This document shows positions 39,718-49,734 of a stretch of DNA of 64,000 nucleotides, piece after piece. The notes below the pieces were generated by a model. The model did no database searches. It was not told the origin of the DNA and saw nothing but the letters and a program-made list of their open reading frames with translations. Origin of the DNA: Mycobacterium paraseoulense (lineage in GTDB: Bacteria; Actinomycetota; Actinomycetes; Mycobacteriales; Mycobacteriaceae); the NCBI RefSeq assembly GCF_010731655.1, contig NZ_AP022619.1:434001-498000 (forward strand). Direction: 5' to 3'. Position 1 is the stretch's first letter, and each line of letters begins with the position of its first letter. A program made the position numbers and the translations under genes.

Positions 39718-42700
39718 CTAGTGCGGCTTGGCCAGCGGAAACGGCAGGGTTTCGCGGATGCTGCGGCCGGTTATGAGCATGACGAGCCGATCGATGCCCA
39801 TGCCGAGCCCGCCGGTGGGCGGCATCGCATATTCCATGGCTTGCAGGAAATCCTCGTCGAGCTCCATCGCCTCGGGATCCCCGCCGGCGGCCAACAGGGA
39901 CTGCTCCTGCAGTCGGCGCCGCTGCTCCACCGGGTCGGTCAGCTCGCTGTACGCGGTGCCCAGCTCGATTCCCCACGCCACCAGGTCCCACCGCTCGGCG
40001 ACGCCGTGCCTGCTGCGGTGCGGCCGGGTCAGCGGCGAGACGGAGGTGGGGAAGTCGATGTAGAAGGTCGGCCGGTCGGTCCGGTCCTCGACCAGGTGCT
40101 CGTAGAGCTCCAGCACCACGGCGCCGGCGTCCCACTGCGCCCGATACGGAATGTGTGCGGCGTCGGCCAGTTTGCGCAAGACGGACAACGGGGTGTCCGG
40201 ATCGACGTGTTCCCCGAGGGCTTCGGACACCGCGTCGTGCACGGTCTTGACCGGCCAGTCGCCGGAGATGTCGACCGGTTGCAGGCGGCCGCCGGCGCCG
40301 TCAGCGGGCCGCAGCACGCTCTGCTCCCCGTGGGCGGCCTGCGCGGCGTTTTGGATGAGCTCCCGGCAGCCGTCGATCCAGACCGTGTAGTCGGCGTGCG
40401 CCTGGTAGGCCTCCAGCAGGGTGAACTCCGGGTTGTGGCTGAAGTCGACACCCTCGTTGCGGAAGGCCCGGCCCAGCTCGAACACCCGCTCGACGCCGCC
40501 GACGCACAACCGCTTCAGGTACAGCTCGGGCGCGATGCGCAGGAACAGGTCCATGTCGTAGGTGTTGATGTGGGTGACGAACGGCCGGGCGGTGGCACCA
40601 CCGTGGATCTGCTGCAGGATCGGCGTCTCGACCTCGATGAAACCCTTGGCGAACAAGGTCTCCCGCACGGAGCGCAGGACGCTGCTGCGCGCCGTGATCA
40701 GCTCGCGCGACTCGGGGTTGACCGCCAGGTCGACGTAACGGGTCCGCACCCGCGCCTCCGGGTCGGTGAGGCCCTTCCACTTGTTCGGCATCGGCCGCAG
40801 GCACTTACCGATCATCCGCCAGTCGTGCACGATCAATGAGCGGGTGCCGTTCTTGGAAAATCCCATGTGCCCGGTCATTTCGACGAGGTCGCCGAGGTCG
40901 ATCGCCGCGGTGAAATCCGCGGTGCGCCCACGCTCCAGGCGCGAATTGTCCAGCAGCGCCTGCAATTCGCCCGACCAGTCCCGCAGCTGGGCGAACAACA
41001 CCCCGCCGTAGTCGCGTATCCGCAGGATCCGGCCCGACACGGAGACGGTTTCCTGATCGTCGGCTTCCAGCGCGCGGGCGACGGTGTGGCTGGGCGGAGA
41101 CCCCACCGGGTAGGCGTCAATGCCCTTGCGGCGCAGTACCTTCAGCTTGGCCAGGCGCACCCGCACCTGCTCGGGCAGGCGGGCTCTGGACTCTTCCAGC
41201 TCCGCGTCGTCGCGTCGCTGCTGCAACTCGCTGACGTCGGGCGCCGAGCCGTCGTGGTGCAGCAGGCCCGACTCCACCAGCCTGGACGGCACCGCGGGGT
41301 GATGACCGGTGTGCACCCGGTCGCGCCGGGTGAACGGCAGCACCAGGAAGCCCTCCGCGATCACCGAGGCGACGCCGACCCGGGGAATCAGGCGCGCATC
41401 CTCGTAGCAGGCGTAGCGCGGAACCCATTCGGGTTGGTACTTCATGTTCGAGCGGTACAGCGTCTCCAGCTGCCACCACCGCGAGAAGAACAGCAACAGC
41501 CCTCGCCACAACCGGGCGACCGGTCCGGCGCCCAGCTGGGCGCCCTGTTCGAACGCCGAGCGGAACATCGCGAAGTTCAGCGAAATGCGGCTGATGCCAA
41601 GGGTTTCGGCGGTCAGGGCGAGCTCGCTGACCATGAGCTCGATGGTGCCGTTGGGGGACTGCGGGGAGCGGCGCATCAAATCCAGGGAAACGCCGGTGGT
41701 TCCCCACGGAACCAGCGACAGCATCGCCGCGACCGCGCCGTCGCGGTCCAACGCCTCGACCAGCAGGCAATCGCCGTCCGCCGGGTCGCCGAGCCGGCCC
41801 AGCGCCATCGAGAAGCCGCGCTCGGTCTGGGTGTCGCGCCAGGCGTCGGCGCGGGTGATGGTCTCGGCCATCTCCTCGGCCGAGATGTCGCGGTGCCGCC
41901 GGATGCGTACGGTCAGCCCGGCCCGGCGGGCCCGCGTCACGGCCTGGCGCACCCCGCGCATGTCGGGGCCGGACAGGCGGAAGTCGGCGGTTCGCAGAAT
42001 CGCCTCGTCGCCAAGCTCGAGCGCGTTGAGCCCGGCTTCCCGGTATACCCGCGCCCCCTGTGTGCTGGCGCCCATGACGCCCGGCGCCCAGCCGTAGCTC
42101 TGGCACAACCCCAGCCAGGCGTCGATGGCCTGGGGCCAGGCCCGCGGGTCGCCGATCGGGTCGCCGCTGGCCAGGCAGACCCCGACTTCGACGCGGTAGG
42201 TGATGGCGGCGCGACCGCTCTGTGCGAACACCACCGACTTGTCGCGGCGGGTCGCGAAGTAACCGAGCGAGTCGTTCTTGCCGTACAGCTCGAGGAGCCC
42301 ACGGATGGCGGACTCGTCCTCACCGGTCAGCGCGTTCTCCGCGCGCTGGGACTGGAAGAGCACGATGGTCGCCAGGATCAGCGCCAGCGCGCCGAAGAGG
42401 CCGAAGATCGCGTTGAGGAAGACGTGCGGCTTGCCGGTGAACAGGTCCGGGTCGGCCAGGGCGAACCCGACGACCCGGTTGGCCACGTAGGGCAGGCGGT
42501 CCGGGCGGGCCAGCGTTCCGGGCCACAACTCCACCATTCCCCAGGACAACAGGATTCCGACCACGTCCCCGGCGACCAGCACCGCGGCCGCCTTGACCAG
42601 GGCGCCCTTGCGGACCTTCGCCCAGAACTCCCGGTAGGACAGCACCAGCAGGACGATCGCGACGATGTGCACCGCGAACCCGAGGTTTTCCCCGAAGGTT

Positions 42701-43059
42701 TCGGCCGCTGTGTTGTCGCCCGCGGCCATGTCGGCGACGTTCAACCCCGCGGCGAGGATCATCTGGCCCAGTAACACCAGCCAGGCAATCCGTTTCCGGG
42801 CGCTCAGGGCCCCCGCCAGCAACGCCAGCACGAAGGACCAGGCGATGCTCGTGTCGGGGAAGTTGAACAGGTAGTCGTTGATGAACTCGCGCGGGACCTT
42901 GATCATCCACCGGATCGCGGGGGACACGCTGGCCAGCAGCGACACCGTGGCGATGACGCCCACGATCCACCCGGCCGCCGCCGGCACCCAGCGATACCGG
43001 GAATGCGACCGGCCGCGGGGTCCCGAACGGGACCCCGACCGTGATGAAGCGAGTGTCAC
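39718..43059 (-). CDS. lysX: LysX, two-domain lysyl-tRNA synthetase / phosphatidylglycerol lysyltransferase
   Basis: This 1113-residue enzyme makes lysyl-phosphatidylglycerol, which lowers membrane negative charge and protects against cationic peptides. The first part (1-600) is MprF-like: about seven membrane helices, then a GNAT-like lysyl transferase domain (MDLM-type [13 protein letters not shown]). The second part (about 600-1113) is a class II LysRS with an OB fold, motif 2 [15 protein letters not shown] and motif 3 [13 protein letters not shown] chose the GTG at 43059 (VTLASSRSG) because a TATCCT box lies 8 nt before it and no ribosome site is needed. A TTG at 43122 would add 21 residues that read GISSRS just before the GTG. 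Confidence 0.95.
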   Translation of the reverse strand: MTLASSRSGSRSGPRGRSHSRYRWVPAAAGWIVGVIATVSLLASVSPAIRWMIKVPREFINDYLFNFPDTSIAWSFVLALLAGALSARKRIAWLVLLGQMILAAGLNVADMAAGDNTAAETFGENLGFAVHIVAIVLLVLSYREFWAKVRKGALVKAAAVLVAGDVVGILLSWGMVELWPGTLARPDRLPYVANRVVGFALADPDLFTGKPHVFLNAIFGLFGALALILATIVLFQSQRAENALTGEDESAIRGLLELYGKNDSLGYFATRRDKSVVFAQSGRAAITYRVEVGVCLASGDPIGDPRAWPQAIDAWLGLCQSYGWAPGVMGASTQGARVYREAGLNALELGDEAILRTADFRLSGPDMRGVRQAVTRARRAGLTVRIRRHRDISAEEMAETITRADAWRDTQTERGFSMALGRLGDPADGDCLLVEALDRDGAVAAMLSLVPWGTTGVSLDLMRRSPQSPNGTIELMVSELALTAETLGISRISLNFAMFRSAFEQGAQLGAGPVARLWRGLLLFFSRWWQLETLYRSNMKYQPEWVPRYACYEDARLIPRVGVASVIAEGFLVLPFTRRDRVHTGHHPAVPSRLVESGLLHHDGSAPDVSELQQRRDDAELEESRARLPEQVRVRLAKLKVLRRKGIDAYPVGSPPSHTVARALEADDQETVSVSGRILRIRDYGGVLFAQLRDWSGELQALLDNSRLERGRTADFTAAIDLGDLVEMTGHMGFSKNGTRSLIVHDWRMIGKCLRPMPNKWKGLTDPEARVRTRYVDLAVNPESRELITARSSVLRSVRETLFAKGFIEVETPILQQIHGGATARPFVTHINTYDMDLFLRIAPELYLKRLCVGGVERVFELGRAFRNEGVDFSHNPEFTLLEAYQAHADYTVWIDGCRELIQNAAQAAHGEQSVLRPADGAGGRLQPVDISGDWPVKTVHDAVSEALGEHVDPDTPLSVLRKLADAAHIPYRAQWDAGAVVLELYEHLVEDRTDRPTFYIDFPTSVSPLTRPHRSRHGVAERWDLVAWGIELGTAYSELTDPVEQRRRLQEQSLLAAGGDPEAMELDEDFLQAMEYAMPPTGGLGMGIDRLVMLITGRSIRETLPFPLAKPH

Positions 43060-43067
43060 AGACCGCG

Positions 43068-43073
43068 AGGATA
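43068..43073 (-). promoter_or_regulatory. Putative -10 box of lysX
   Basis: On the minus strand TATCCT lies eight bases before the GTG at 43059. If used, the TTG at 43122 would be upstream of the transcript, so the shorter, leaderless product would be made. Confidence 0.4.
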
Positions 43074-43204
43074 TGCCCTCAGTCCGTGAAAAGCTTGACG
43101 AAGCGCTAAGAGCGGCCGGCAAGATTCGTCCGGTTGCGGACGGGTGCCGATGCTCGCCGGGCGCGAGGCCGGAGGCGAAGTACGAACTGCCGCCCCGTGG
43201 CTGC

Positions 43205-43210
43205 TAAACT
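43205..43210 (+). promoter_or_regulatory. Putative -10 box of the infC operon leader
   Basis: TAAACT fits the TANNNT mycobacterial -10 pattern. A start near 43217 would give an infC leader of about 285 nt, which contains two strong hairpins. Confidence 0.4.
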
Positions 43211-43344
43211 AGCGTTCGCGACCATCCCGGCGAAGGCCAGGAACAGTTAAGTGGAGCCCCACTCCCACCGCGAGCCACGAGATTCTTCAAGGCTTTGCGG
43301 TCCGGTCACAGGCATCGCGCATGTCTGTTCCGCGAGCGACGCGG

Positions 43345-43406
43345 GCGGCTTGACCACTGGCAAGCCGCGATCGGTCGGCATTGGGCCCTGCTATTGCAGG
43401 GCTTTT
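43345..43406 (+). promoter_or_regulatory. Structured infC leader with intrinsic attenuator
   Basis: Hairpin 1: GCGGCTTG (43345-43352) pairs with CAAGCCGC (43361-43368). Hairpin 2: GCCCTGC (43385-43391) pairs with GCAGGGC (43396-43402) with loop TATT, followed at once by TTTT (43403-43406), a classic Rho-independent terminator. It lies 97 nt before infC inside a likely long leader, so it probably attenuates the IF3-L35-L20 operon, as leaders do in other bacteria by different structures. Confidence 0.65.
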
Positions 43407-43502
43407 CTGCTGGTGGTGTGGTGTTTCCGCCGCTGAATCCGACTCGGACCCAGGCCCCGGCCGCCGATGCGAGATACATACAAGCCCAACAAGGGAGGCC
43501 CC

Positions 43503-44111
<609 letters not shown>

Positions 44112-44155
44112 CCCGGCACGACACGGAAGAACTCGAGAGCAGAAGTAGAGGAAAC

Positions 44156-44350
44156 ATGCCCAAGGCCAAGACCCACAGCGGGGCTTCGAAGCGGTTCCGG
44201 CGCACCGGAACCGGCAAGATCGTCCGCCAGAAAGCCAACCGCCGGCACCTGTTGGAGCACAAGCCGTCGACCCGGACCCGGCGTCTGGAAGGCCGCACCA
44301 CGGTGGCGGCCAACGACACCAAGCGGATCAACAAGCTGCTGAACGGCTGA
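44156..44350 (+). CDS. rpmI: 50S ribosomal protein L35
   Basis: This 64-residue, very basic protein begins [21 protein letters not shown] and ends [12 protein letters not shown], the full L35 pattern. It lies 44 nt after infC with AGAGGAAAC before the ATG, and 63 nt before rplT. The infC-rpmI-rplT order is conserved across bacteria. Confidence 0.98.
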   Translation: MPKAKTHSGASKRFRRTGTGKIVRQKANRRHLLEHKPSTRTRRLEGRTTVAANDTKRINKLLNG

Positions 44351-44413
44351 CCATCGCGCCGGACCCGGTGCCGGCGCCCCATCATTGACTTTTCAACGAG
44401 AGTAGGAACACCC

Positions 44414-44809
44414 ATGGCACGCGTGAAGCGGGCGGTCAACGCCCACAAGAAGAGGCGCAGCATTCTCAAGGCCTCGAAGGGCTATCGCGGCCAGCGATCG
44501 CGGCTCTACCGCAAAGCCAAAGAGCAGCAGCTGCATTCGCTCAACTACGCCTACCGCGATCGCCGCGCGCGTAAGGGCGAGTTCCGGAAACTGTGGATCT
44601 CGCGGATCAACGCGGCCGCGCGCGCCAACGACATCACCTACAACCGGCTGATCCAGGGCCTCAAGGCCGCGGGCGTCGAGGTGGACCGCAAGAACCTCGC
44701 CGACATCGCGATCACCGACCCCGCGGCGTTCACGGCGCTGGTCGACGTCGCGCGGGCCGCGCTGCCCGAGGACGTCAACGCGCCGTCGGATTCCGGAGAG
44801 GCCGCCTAG
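44414..44809 (+). CDS. rplT: 50S ribosomal protein L20
   Basis: This 131-residue protein starts [19 protein letters not shown]. The basic N-terminal helix threads into 23S rRNA, and the globular part contains [22 protein letters not shown]20 is an early assembly protein and in other bacteria represses its own operon. The ATG follows an AGAGTAGGAA ribosome site. The rRNA methyltransferase gene continues in the same frame right after the TAG. Confidence 0.98.
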   Translation: MARVKRAVNAHKKRRSILKASKGYRGQRSRLYRKAKEQQLHSLNYAYRDRRARKGEFRKLWISRINAAARANDITYNRLIQGLKAAGVEVDRKNLADIAITDPAAFTALVDVARAALPEDVNAPSDSGEAA

Positions 44810-44812
44810 CCC

Positions 44813-45604
44813 CTGCTGACCGAACGATCGGCCCGGGTTGCCGCGGCGGTCAAACTGCATCGCCACGTCGGTCGACGCCGGGCGGGGCGATTCCTCGCCG
44901 AAGGTCCCAACCTGGTCGAGGCGGCCGCCGCGCGCGGCCTCGTCCGCGACGTCTTCGTCACCGAAGCCGCCGGCGAGCGGTATGCGTCTTTGCTTGGTGC
45001 GCAAGCAGTTCCGGTGCATCTGGTCAACGAGCGGGCCGCGAAGGCGCTGTCCGACACCGTCACCCCCACCGGGCTGGTGGCGGTCTGCGAAATGCCGGCG
45101 ACCCGGCTGGCGGACGTGCTGGCCGGCTCACCCCGGCTGATCGCGGTCGCCGTCGAGATCAGCGAGCCGGGCAATGCCGGCACGCTCATCCGCATCGCCG
45201 ACGCGATGGGCGCGCACGGCGTGATCCTCGGGGGCCACAGCGTCGACCCGTACAACGGCAAGTGCCTGCGCGCCTCGACCGGCAGCATCTTCTCCATTCC
45301 GGTGGTCGCCGCGACCGACACGGCCGCCGCGCTGGATGCGGTGCGCGACGCCGGGCTGCAGGTGCTGGCCGGCACGGTGGACGGCGAGACCCGCCTCGAC
45401 GAGGCCGGCCCGCTGCTCGCCAGGCCGACGGCCTGGCTGTTCGGGCCCGAATCACACGGCCTGCCAACCGACATCGCGGGGGCGGCGGACCACCGCGTGC
45501 GCATCCCGATGTCCGGCGGTGCGGAAAGCCTGAACGTGGCCTCCGCCGCGGCCATCTGCCTCTACCAGAGCGCCCAGGCGCTGGGCACGTTCAAGCGGCC
45601 CTGA
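44813..45604 (+). CDS. tsnR: SPOUT-family 23S rRNA/tRNA methyltransferase (TsnR/SpoU)
   Basis: This enzyme of about 263 residues transfers a methyl group from S-adenosylmethionine to RNA 2'-OH. The N-terminal substrate domain has FLAEGPNLVEAA. The knotted C-terminal domain has the three SpoU motifs: NAGTLIRIADAMG, WLFGPESHGLP and IPMSGGAESLNVASAAAICLY. The coding frame clearly extends upstream of the first standard start (TTG at 44990), through LTERSARVAAAVKLHRHVGRRR. It begins with CTG CTG ACC immediately after the rplT stop, so CTG at 44813 or 44816 is the likely start, with GGAGAGG 11-14 nt upstream. It is the last gene of the infC operon and overlaps the convergent gene by 14 nt. Confidence 0.88.
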   Translation: MLTERSARVAAAVKLHRHVGRRRAGRFLAEGPNLVEAAAARGLVRDVFVTEAAGERYASLLGAQAVPVHLVNERAAKALSDTVTPTGLVAVCEMPATRLADVLAGSPRLIAVAVEISEPGNAGTLIRIADAMGAHGVILGGHSVDPYNGKCLRASTGSIFSIPVVAATDTAAALDAVRDAGLQVLAGTVDGETRLDEAGPLLARPTAWLFGPESHGLPTDIAGAADHRVRIPMSGGAESLNVASAAAICLYQSAQALGTFKRP

Positions 45605-46646
45605 CGCGCGCCCGGGCGGGCCGCAGCCCCGCCAGCGACAGCGTCCCGTGCACCAGCGAGCCCGCCCGCTCCATGAGCGCCTTCGCGGGGTCGAGCGGCG
45701 AACGGGGAGCGAGGCGGGGACGGGGAGGGAAATAATGCATCGGCAGCCCGCGGCGGTCGCGGGGCGGCGCCATGAACGTCGGCGCCTCCACCAGCGGCGC
45801 ATCGCTGGGCAACCGGCCCTCGGCGCGGCGGTAGGCGGCCAGCGCGCGCGGGTGCAGCCGGATCTCGTCCGGAACCGCCAGGAAGGCGAGTTCGACGAGC
45901 TTGCCGAACAGCCGCAGCAGCACCTCGTCGCCCGGCGTCCAGCGCATGCCGGCCTTCTCGCGGACCGCGGGCTCGAACAGGCCCGCGGCGATCCAGCGCT
46001 GGCCGGCCACCAGCGGCTTGAACATCTGGTCCCAGATCGGCGTGGGCATCAACACGAATTTCGGTTTGGGGATCCGGATTTGGAAGATGTCCAGCGTCGC
46101 GCGGTTGATTTCCAGCTCCTCGCGGCACACCCGGTCCCAGTACTCCTGAAACTCCTCCCAGGAGCCGGGCACCGGTCGCATGCTCATCCCGTACATCCGG
46201 TACCACCGCACGTGCTCGTCGAACAGCTGGCGCTTCTCGGCCTCCGTCAGGCCGCCGCAGAAGTACTCGGCCACCTTGATCACCAGCATGAAGAAGGTGG
46301 CGTGCGCCCAGTAGAACGTTTCCGGATTCAGCGCGTGATAGCGGCGCCCGGACGCGTCGACGCCCTTGATGGTGTGGTGGTAGCTCTTGATCTGCCGCCC
46401 GGTCGCCGCGGCCCGGTCGCCGTCGTAGACGACGCCCATGATCGGGTACACCGAGCGGGCCACCCGCTGCAGGGGCTCGCGCAGCAGGATCGAATGCTCC
46501 TCGACGCCCGCCCCCAGCTCCGGATACATGTTCTGGATCGCTCCGATCCACACGCCCATCATTCCGGTGCGCAGATCGCCAAAGTACTTCCAGGTCAGGG
46601 AATCTGGTCCGAGCGGATCGTCGGACTTCGCGGGAATGGCAGTCAT
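45591..46646 (-). CDS. DUF2236 protein (MpaB/latex-clearing-like oxygenase family)
   Basis: This 351-residue, mostly helical protein has the DUF2236 pattern: VEEHSILLREPLQRVARS, KSYHHTIKGVDASGRRYHALNPETFYWAHATF and LFDEHVRWYRMYGMSM. The family includes heme-dependent latex-clearing proteins and fungal MpaB. The HH, H and YWAH residues could bind a metal or heme, but the activity is not known. It matches M. tuberculosis Rv1645c in length (351). The ATG is at 46646 with AGGAGG just before it. A perfect dyad 29-44 nt upstream probably controls it. Confidence 0.9.
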   Translation of the reverse strand: MTAIPAKSDDPLGPDSLTWKYFGDLRTGMMGVWIGAIQNMYPELGAGVEEHSILLREPLQRVARSVYPIMGVVYDGDRAAATGRQIKSYHHTIKGVDASGRRYHALNPETFYWAHATFFMLVIKVAEYFCGGLTEAEKRQLFDEHVRWYRMYGMSMRPVPGSWEEFQEYWDRVCREELEINRATLDIFQIRIPKPKFVLMPTPIWDQMFKPLVAGQRWIAAGLFEPAVREKAGMRWTPGDEVLLRLFGKLVELAFLAVPDEIRLHPRALAAYRRAEGRLPSDAPLVEAPTFMAPPRDRRGLPMHYFPPRPRLAPRSPLDPAKALMERAGSLVHGTLSLAGLRPARARVRAA

Positions 46647-46674
46647 CTCGGCCTCCTGCGCTCACGATAACTTT

Positions 46675-46690
46675 GACAACGTGCGTTGTC
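46675..46690. promoter_or_regulatory. Perfect inverted repeat, TetR-type operator candidate
   Basis: GACAAC (46675-46680) and GTTGTC (46685-46690) flank GTGC. The dyad lies 29-44 nt upstream of the DUF2236 gene and overlaps its likely promoter. No TetR-family gene is adjacent, so the regulator would act from elsewhere. Confidence 0.5.
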
Positions 46691-46825
46691 TACGATTTCG
46701 GCCCTGCGCGCCCGCGGGTGTTATCGAGCTTCCATAGTCGCGTGGCGCCGCTGTGATCAGGCGATATCGTGCGAGCTGTGACACAAACCGCGCGGCGTTG
46801 ATTGCCCGCGTCCGTCGGGAGGAAA

Positions 46826-46831
46826 TAACCT
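46826..46831 (+). promoter_or_regulatory. Putative -10 box of the second cyclase gene
   Basis: TAACCT ends six bases before the GTG at 46838, the same spacing as at uvrB and the MFS gene, which suggests a leaderless mRNA. Confidence 0.45.
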
Positions 46832-46837
46832 GGCCGG

Positions 46838-47749
46838 GTGGAACTCGCGGGTCGAGAATCGGATTCGGGCGGGCCCGACGAGCCGACCGTTACGCCATCC
46901 GATCCGCCGCGGTCTCCCGTCTCGGTGCACAGCGCAACGCAGTGGCTGCACGGCCGGAACCACAGCCCCGGCGCGGTGGCCTTCATCCGCCGGGCGCGAC
47001 GGCTGCTCCCCGGCGACCCCGAGTTCGGTGACCCGCTCTCGACGGCCGGCGAGGGTGGTCCACGCGCCGCCGCGCGAGCCGCCGACCGGCTGCTCGGGGA
47101 CCGCGACGCGGTGTCGCGGGAAGTCAGCCTGGGTGTGCTGCAGCTGTGGCAGGCGCTGACCGAGTCGGTGGCCCGTCGGCCGGCGAATCCCGAGGTGACG
47201 CTGGTCTTCACCGATCTGGTCGGTTTCTCGTCGTGGTCGCTGCAGGCCGGCGACGAGGCGGCCCTGACCCTGCTGCGACACGTGGCCCGGGCCGTCGAGC
47301 CGCCGCTGCTGGACGCGGGCGGCCACATCGTCAAGCGGATGGGCGACGGCCTGATGGCCGTCTTCGGCGATCCGACGGTCGCGGTGCGCGCCGTGCTGGC
47401 CGCCAAGGAGGCGTTGAAGTCGGTCGAGGTGGCCGGTCACACGCCGCGGATGCGGGCCGGCATCCACACCGGGCGGCCCCAGCGGCTGGCGTCCGATTGG
47501 CTCGGCGTCGACGTGAACATCGCCGCGCGGGTGATGGAACGCGCCAGCAAGGGTGGGGTGATGGTGTCGAGTTCGACACTCGACCTGATCGCCCAGAGCG
47601 AACTCGACGCGATGGGTGTCGTCGCCAAACGCGCACGTAAACCACTGTTTGCGGGCAAGACCCCGGGCATGCCGCCCGACTTGGCGATATATCGTTTGCG
47701 AACTCATAGGGAGTTGACAGCGCCCGATCACGACGCCGAGACAAACTAG
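46838..47749 (+). CDS. Class III adenylate/guanylate cyclase, soluble (Rv1647-like)
   Basis: This 303-residue protein has an N-terminal helical region of about 115 residues (VSVHSATQWLHGRNHSPGAVAFI) and a C-terminal class III cyclase domain. The first metal Asp is in FTDLVGF (Asp126). KRMGDG provides Lys166 and Asp170, and VNIAARVME provides Asn227 and Arg231. No membrane segment is present, so it acts in the cytosol. M. tuberculosis Rv1647 is an active, pH-sensitive adenylate cyclase. The GTG start follows a TAACCT box. The rhomboid-like gene follows by 8 nt. It is the second cyclase in the window. Confidence 0.93.
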   Translation: MELAGRESDSGGPDEPTVTPSDPPRSPVSVHSATQWLHGRNHSPGAVAFIRRARRLLPGDPEFGDPLSTAGEGGPRAAARAADRLLGDRDAVSREVSLGVLQLWQALTESVARRPANPEVTLVFTDLVGFSSWSLQAGDEAALTLLRHVARAVEPPLLDAGGHIVKRMGDGLMAVFGDPTVAVRAVLAAKEALKSVEVAGHTPRMRAGIHTGRPQRLASDWLGVDVNIAARVMERASKGGVMVSSSTLDLIAQSELDAMGVVAKRARKPLFAGKTPGMPPDLAIYRLRTHRELTAPDHDAETN

Positions 47750-47757
47750 CCGACATA

Positions 47758-48570
47758 ATGGATGCAATGTTTGGGGGCATCCTTGCCCGGCTCGCCCGGG
47801 TCCAGTTCACGTTGGGTTACGTGGCGGTGCTGCTTGCCGTCAGCTGCGCCATCCTGGTCCTCGGCCCGCACGCCCATGACGTGCTGGTCGAGCGGGCCAG
47901 CACCAACCTGCACAACCTGGCGCATGGCCACGTGGGCACCCTGCTGGGCAGCGCGCTGGTCGTCGACGCCGGCCCGCTCTACTTCTGGCTGCCCTTTCTC
48001 ACCTGCCTGCTCGCGCTCGGCGAGCTGCACCTGCGCACCATCCGGCTGGTAGTGGCCTTCGTCGTCGGCCACATCGGCGCGACGCTGGTCGTGGCCGCCG
48101 CCCTGGCCGCCGCGGTCGAGTTCGGCTGGCTGCCGCTGTCGATCACCCGCGCCAGCGACGTCGGGATGAGCTACGGCGCCCTGGCGGTGCTCGGCGCGAT
48201 GACGGCGGTCATTCCCCAGCGCTGGCGGGCCCCCTGGGTCGGCTGGTGGGTGGCGGCGGGCCTGGCGTCGGCGATCATCGGCGGCGATTTCACCGACGCC
48301 GGCCACACCGTCGCCGTGGTGTTGGGTGTGCTGGTGTCCGCCCGATTCCGCCAGCCCATCCATTGGACCCCGGTGCGCTCCCTGATGCTGGTGGCCTCGT
48401 CGGGCTTCGGCTTCCTGGTCCTCGCCCACCACTGGGGAACGATGGCCGCGGCGCCCGCGTTCGGGATCCTGGGCGCGCTGGCGGCGCACAAGGCCGTGCA
48501 ATTCGTCGCCGGGCGCGCCGCGCTGGGCGACGCCGCTCTGACCGGTGCGCAGCCGGCCACGGCGGGCTAG
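47758..48570 (+). CDS. Rhomboid-like polytopic membrane protein (Rv1648-like)
   Basis: This 270-residue protein has six or seven hydrophobic helices. The order of features resembles rhomboid-like proteins: an N-terminal helix, a loop (NLHNLAHGHVGTLLGSAL) with His and Asn, GMSYGALAVLGA where rhomboids have GxSG, and GHTVAVVLGVLV late in the chain. The serine is present but the motif is GMSYGA, not GxSGA, so proteolytic activity is uncertain. It matches M. tuberculosis Rv1648. It is probably co-transcribed with the cyclase (8-nt gap). A second ATG three codons in (47767) is possible. Confidence 0.82.
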   Translation: MDAMFGGILARLARVQFTLGYVAVLLAVSCAILVLGPHAHDVLVERASTNLHNLAHGHVGTLLGSALVVDAGPLYFWLPFLTCLLALGELHLRTIRLVVAFVVGHIGATLVVAAALAAAVEFGWLPLSITRASDVGMSYGALAVLGAMTAVIPQRWRAPWVGWWVAAGLASAIIGGDFTDAGHTVAVVLGVLVSARFRQPIHWTPVRSLMLVASSGFGFLVLAHHWGTMAAAPAFGILGALAAHKAVQFVAGRAALGDAALTGAQPATAG

Positions 48571-49733
<1,163 letters not shown>

Positions 49734-49734
<1 letters not shown>

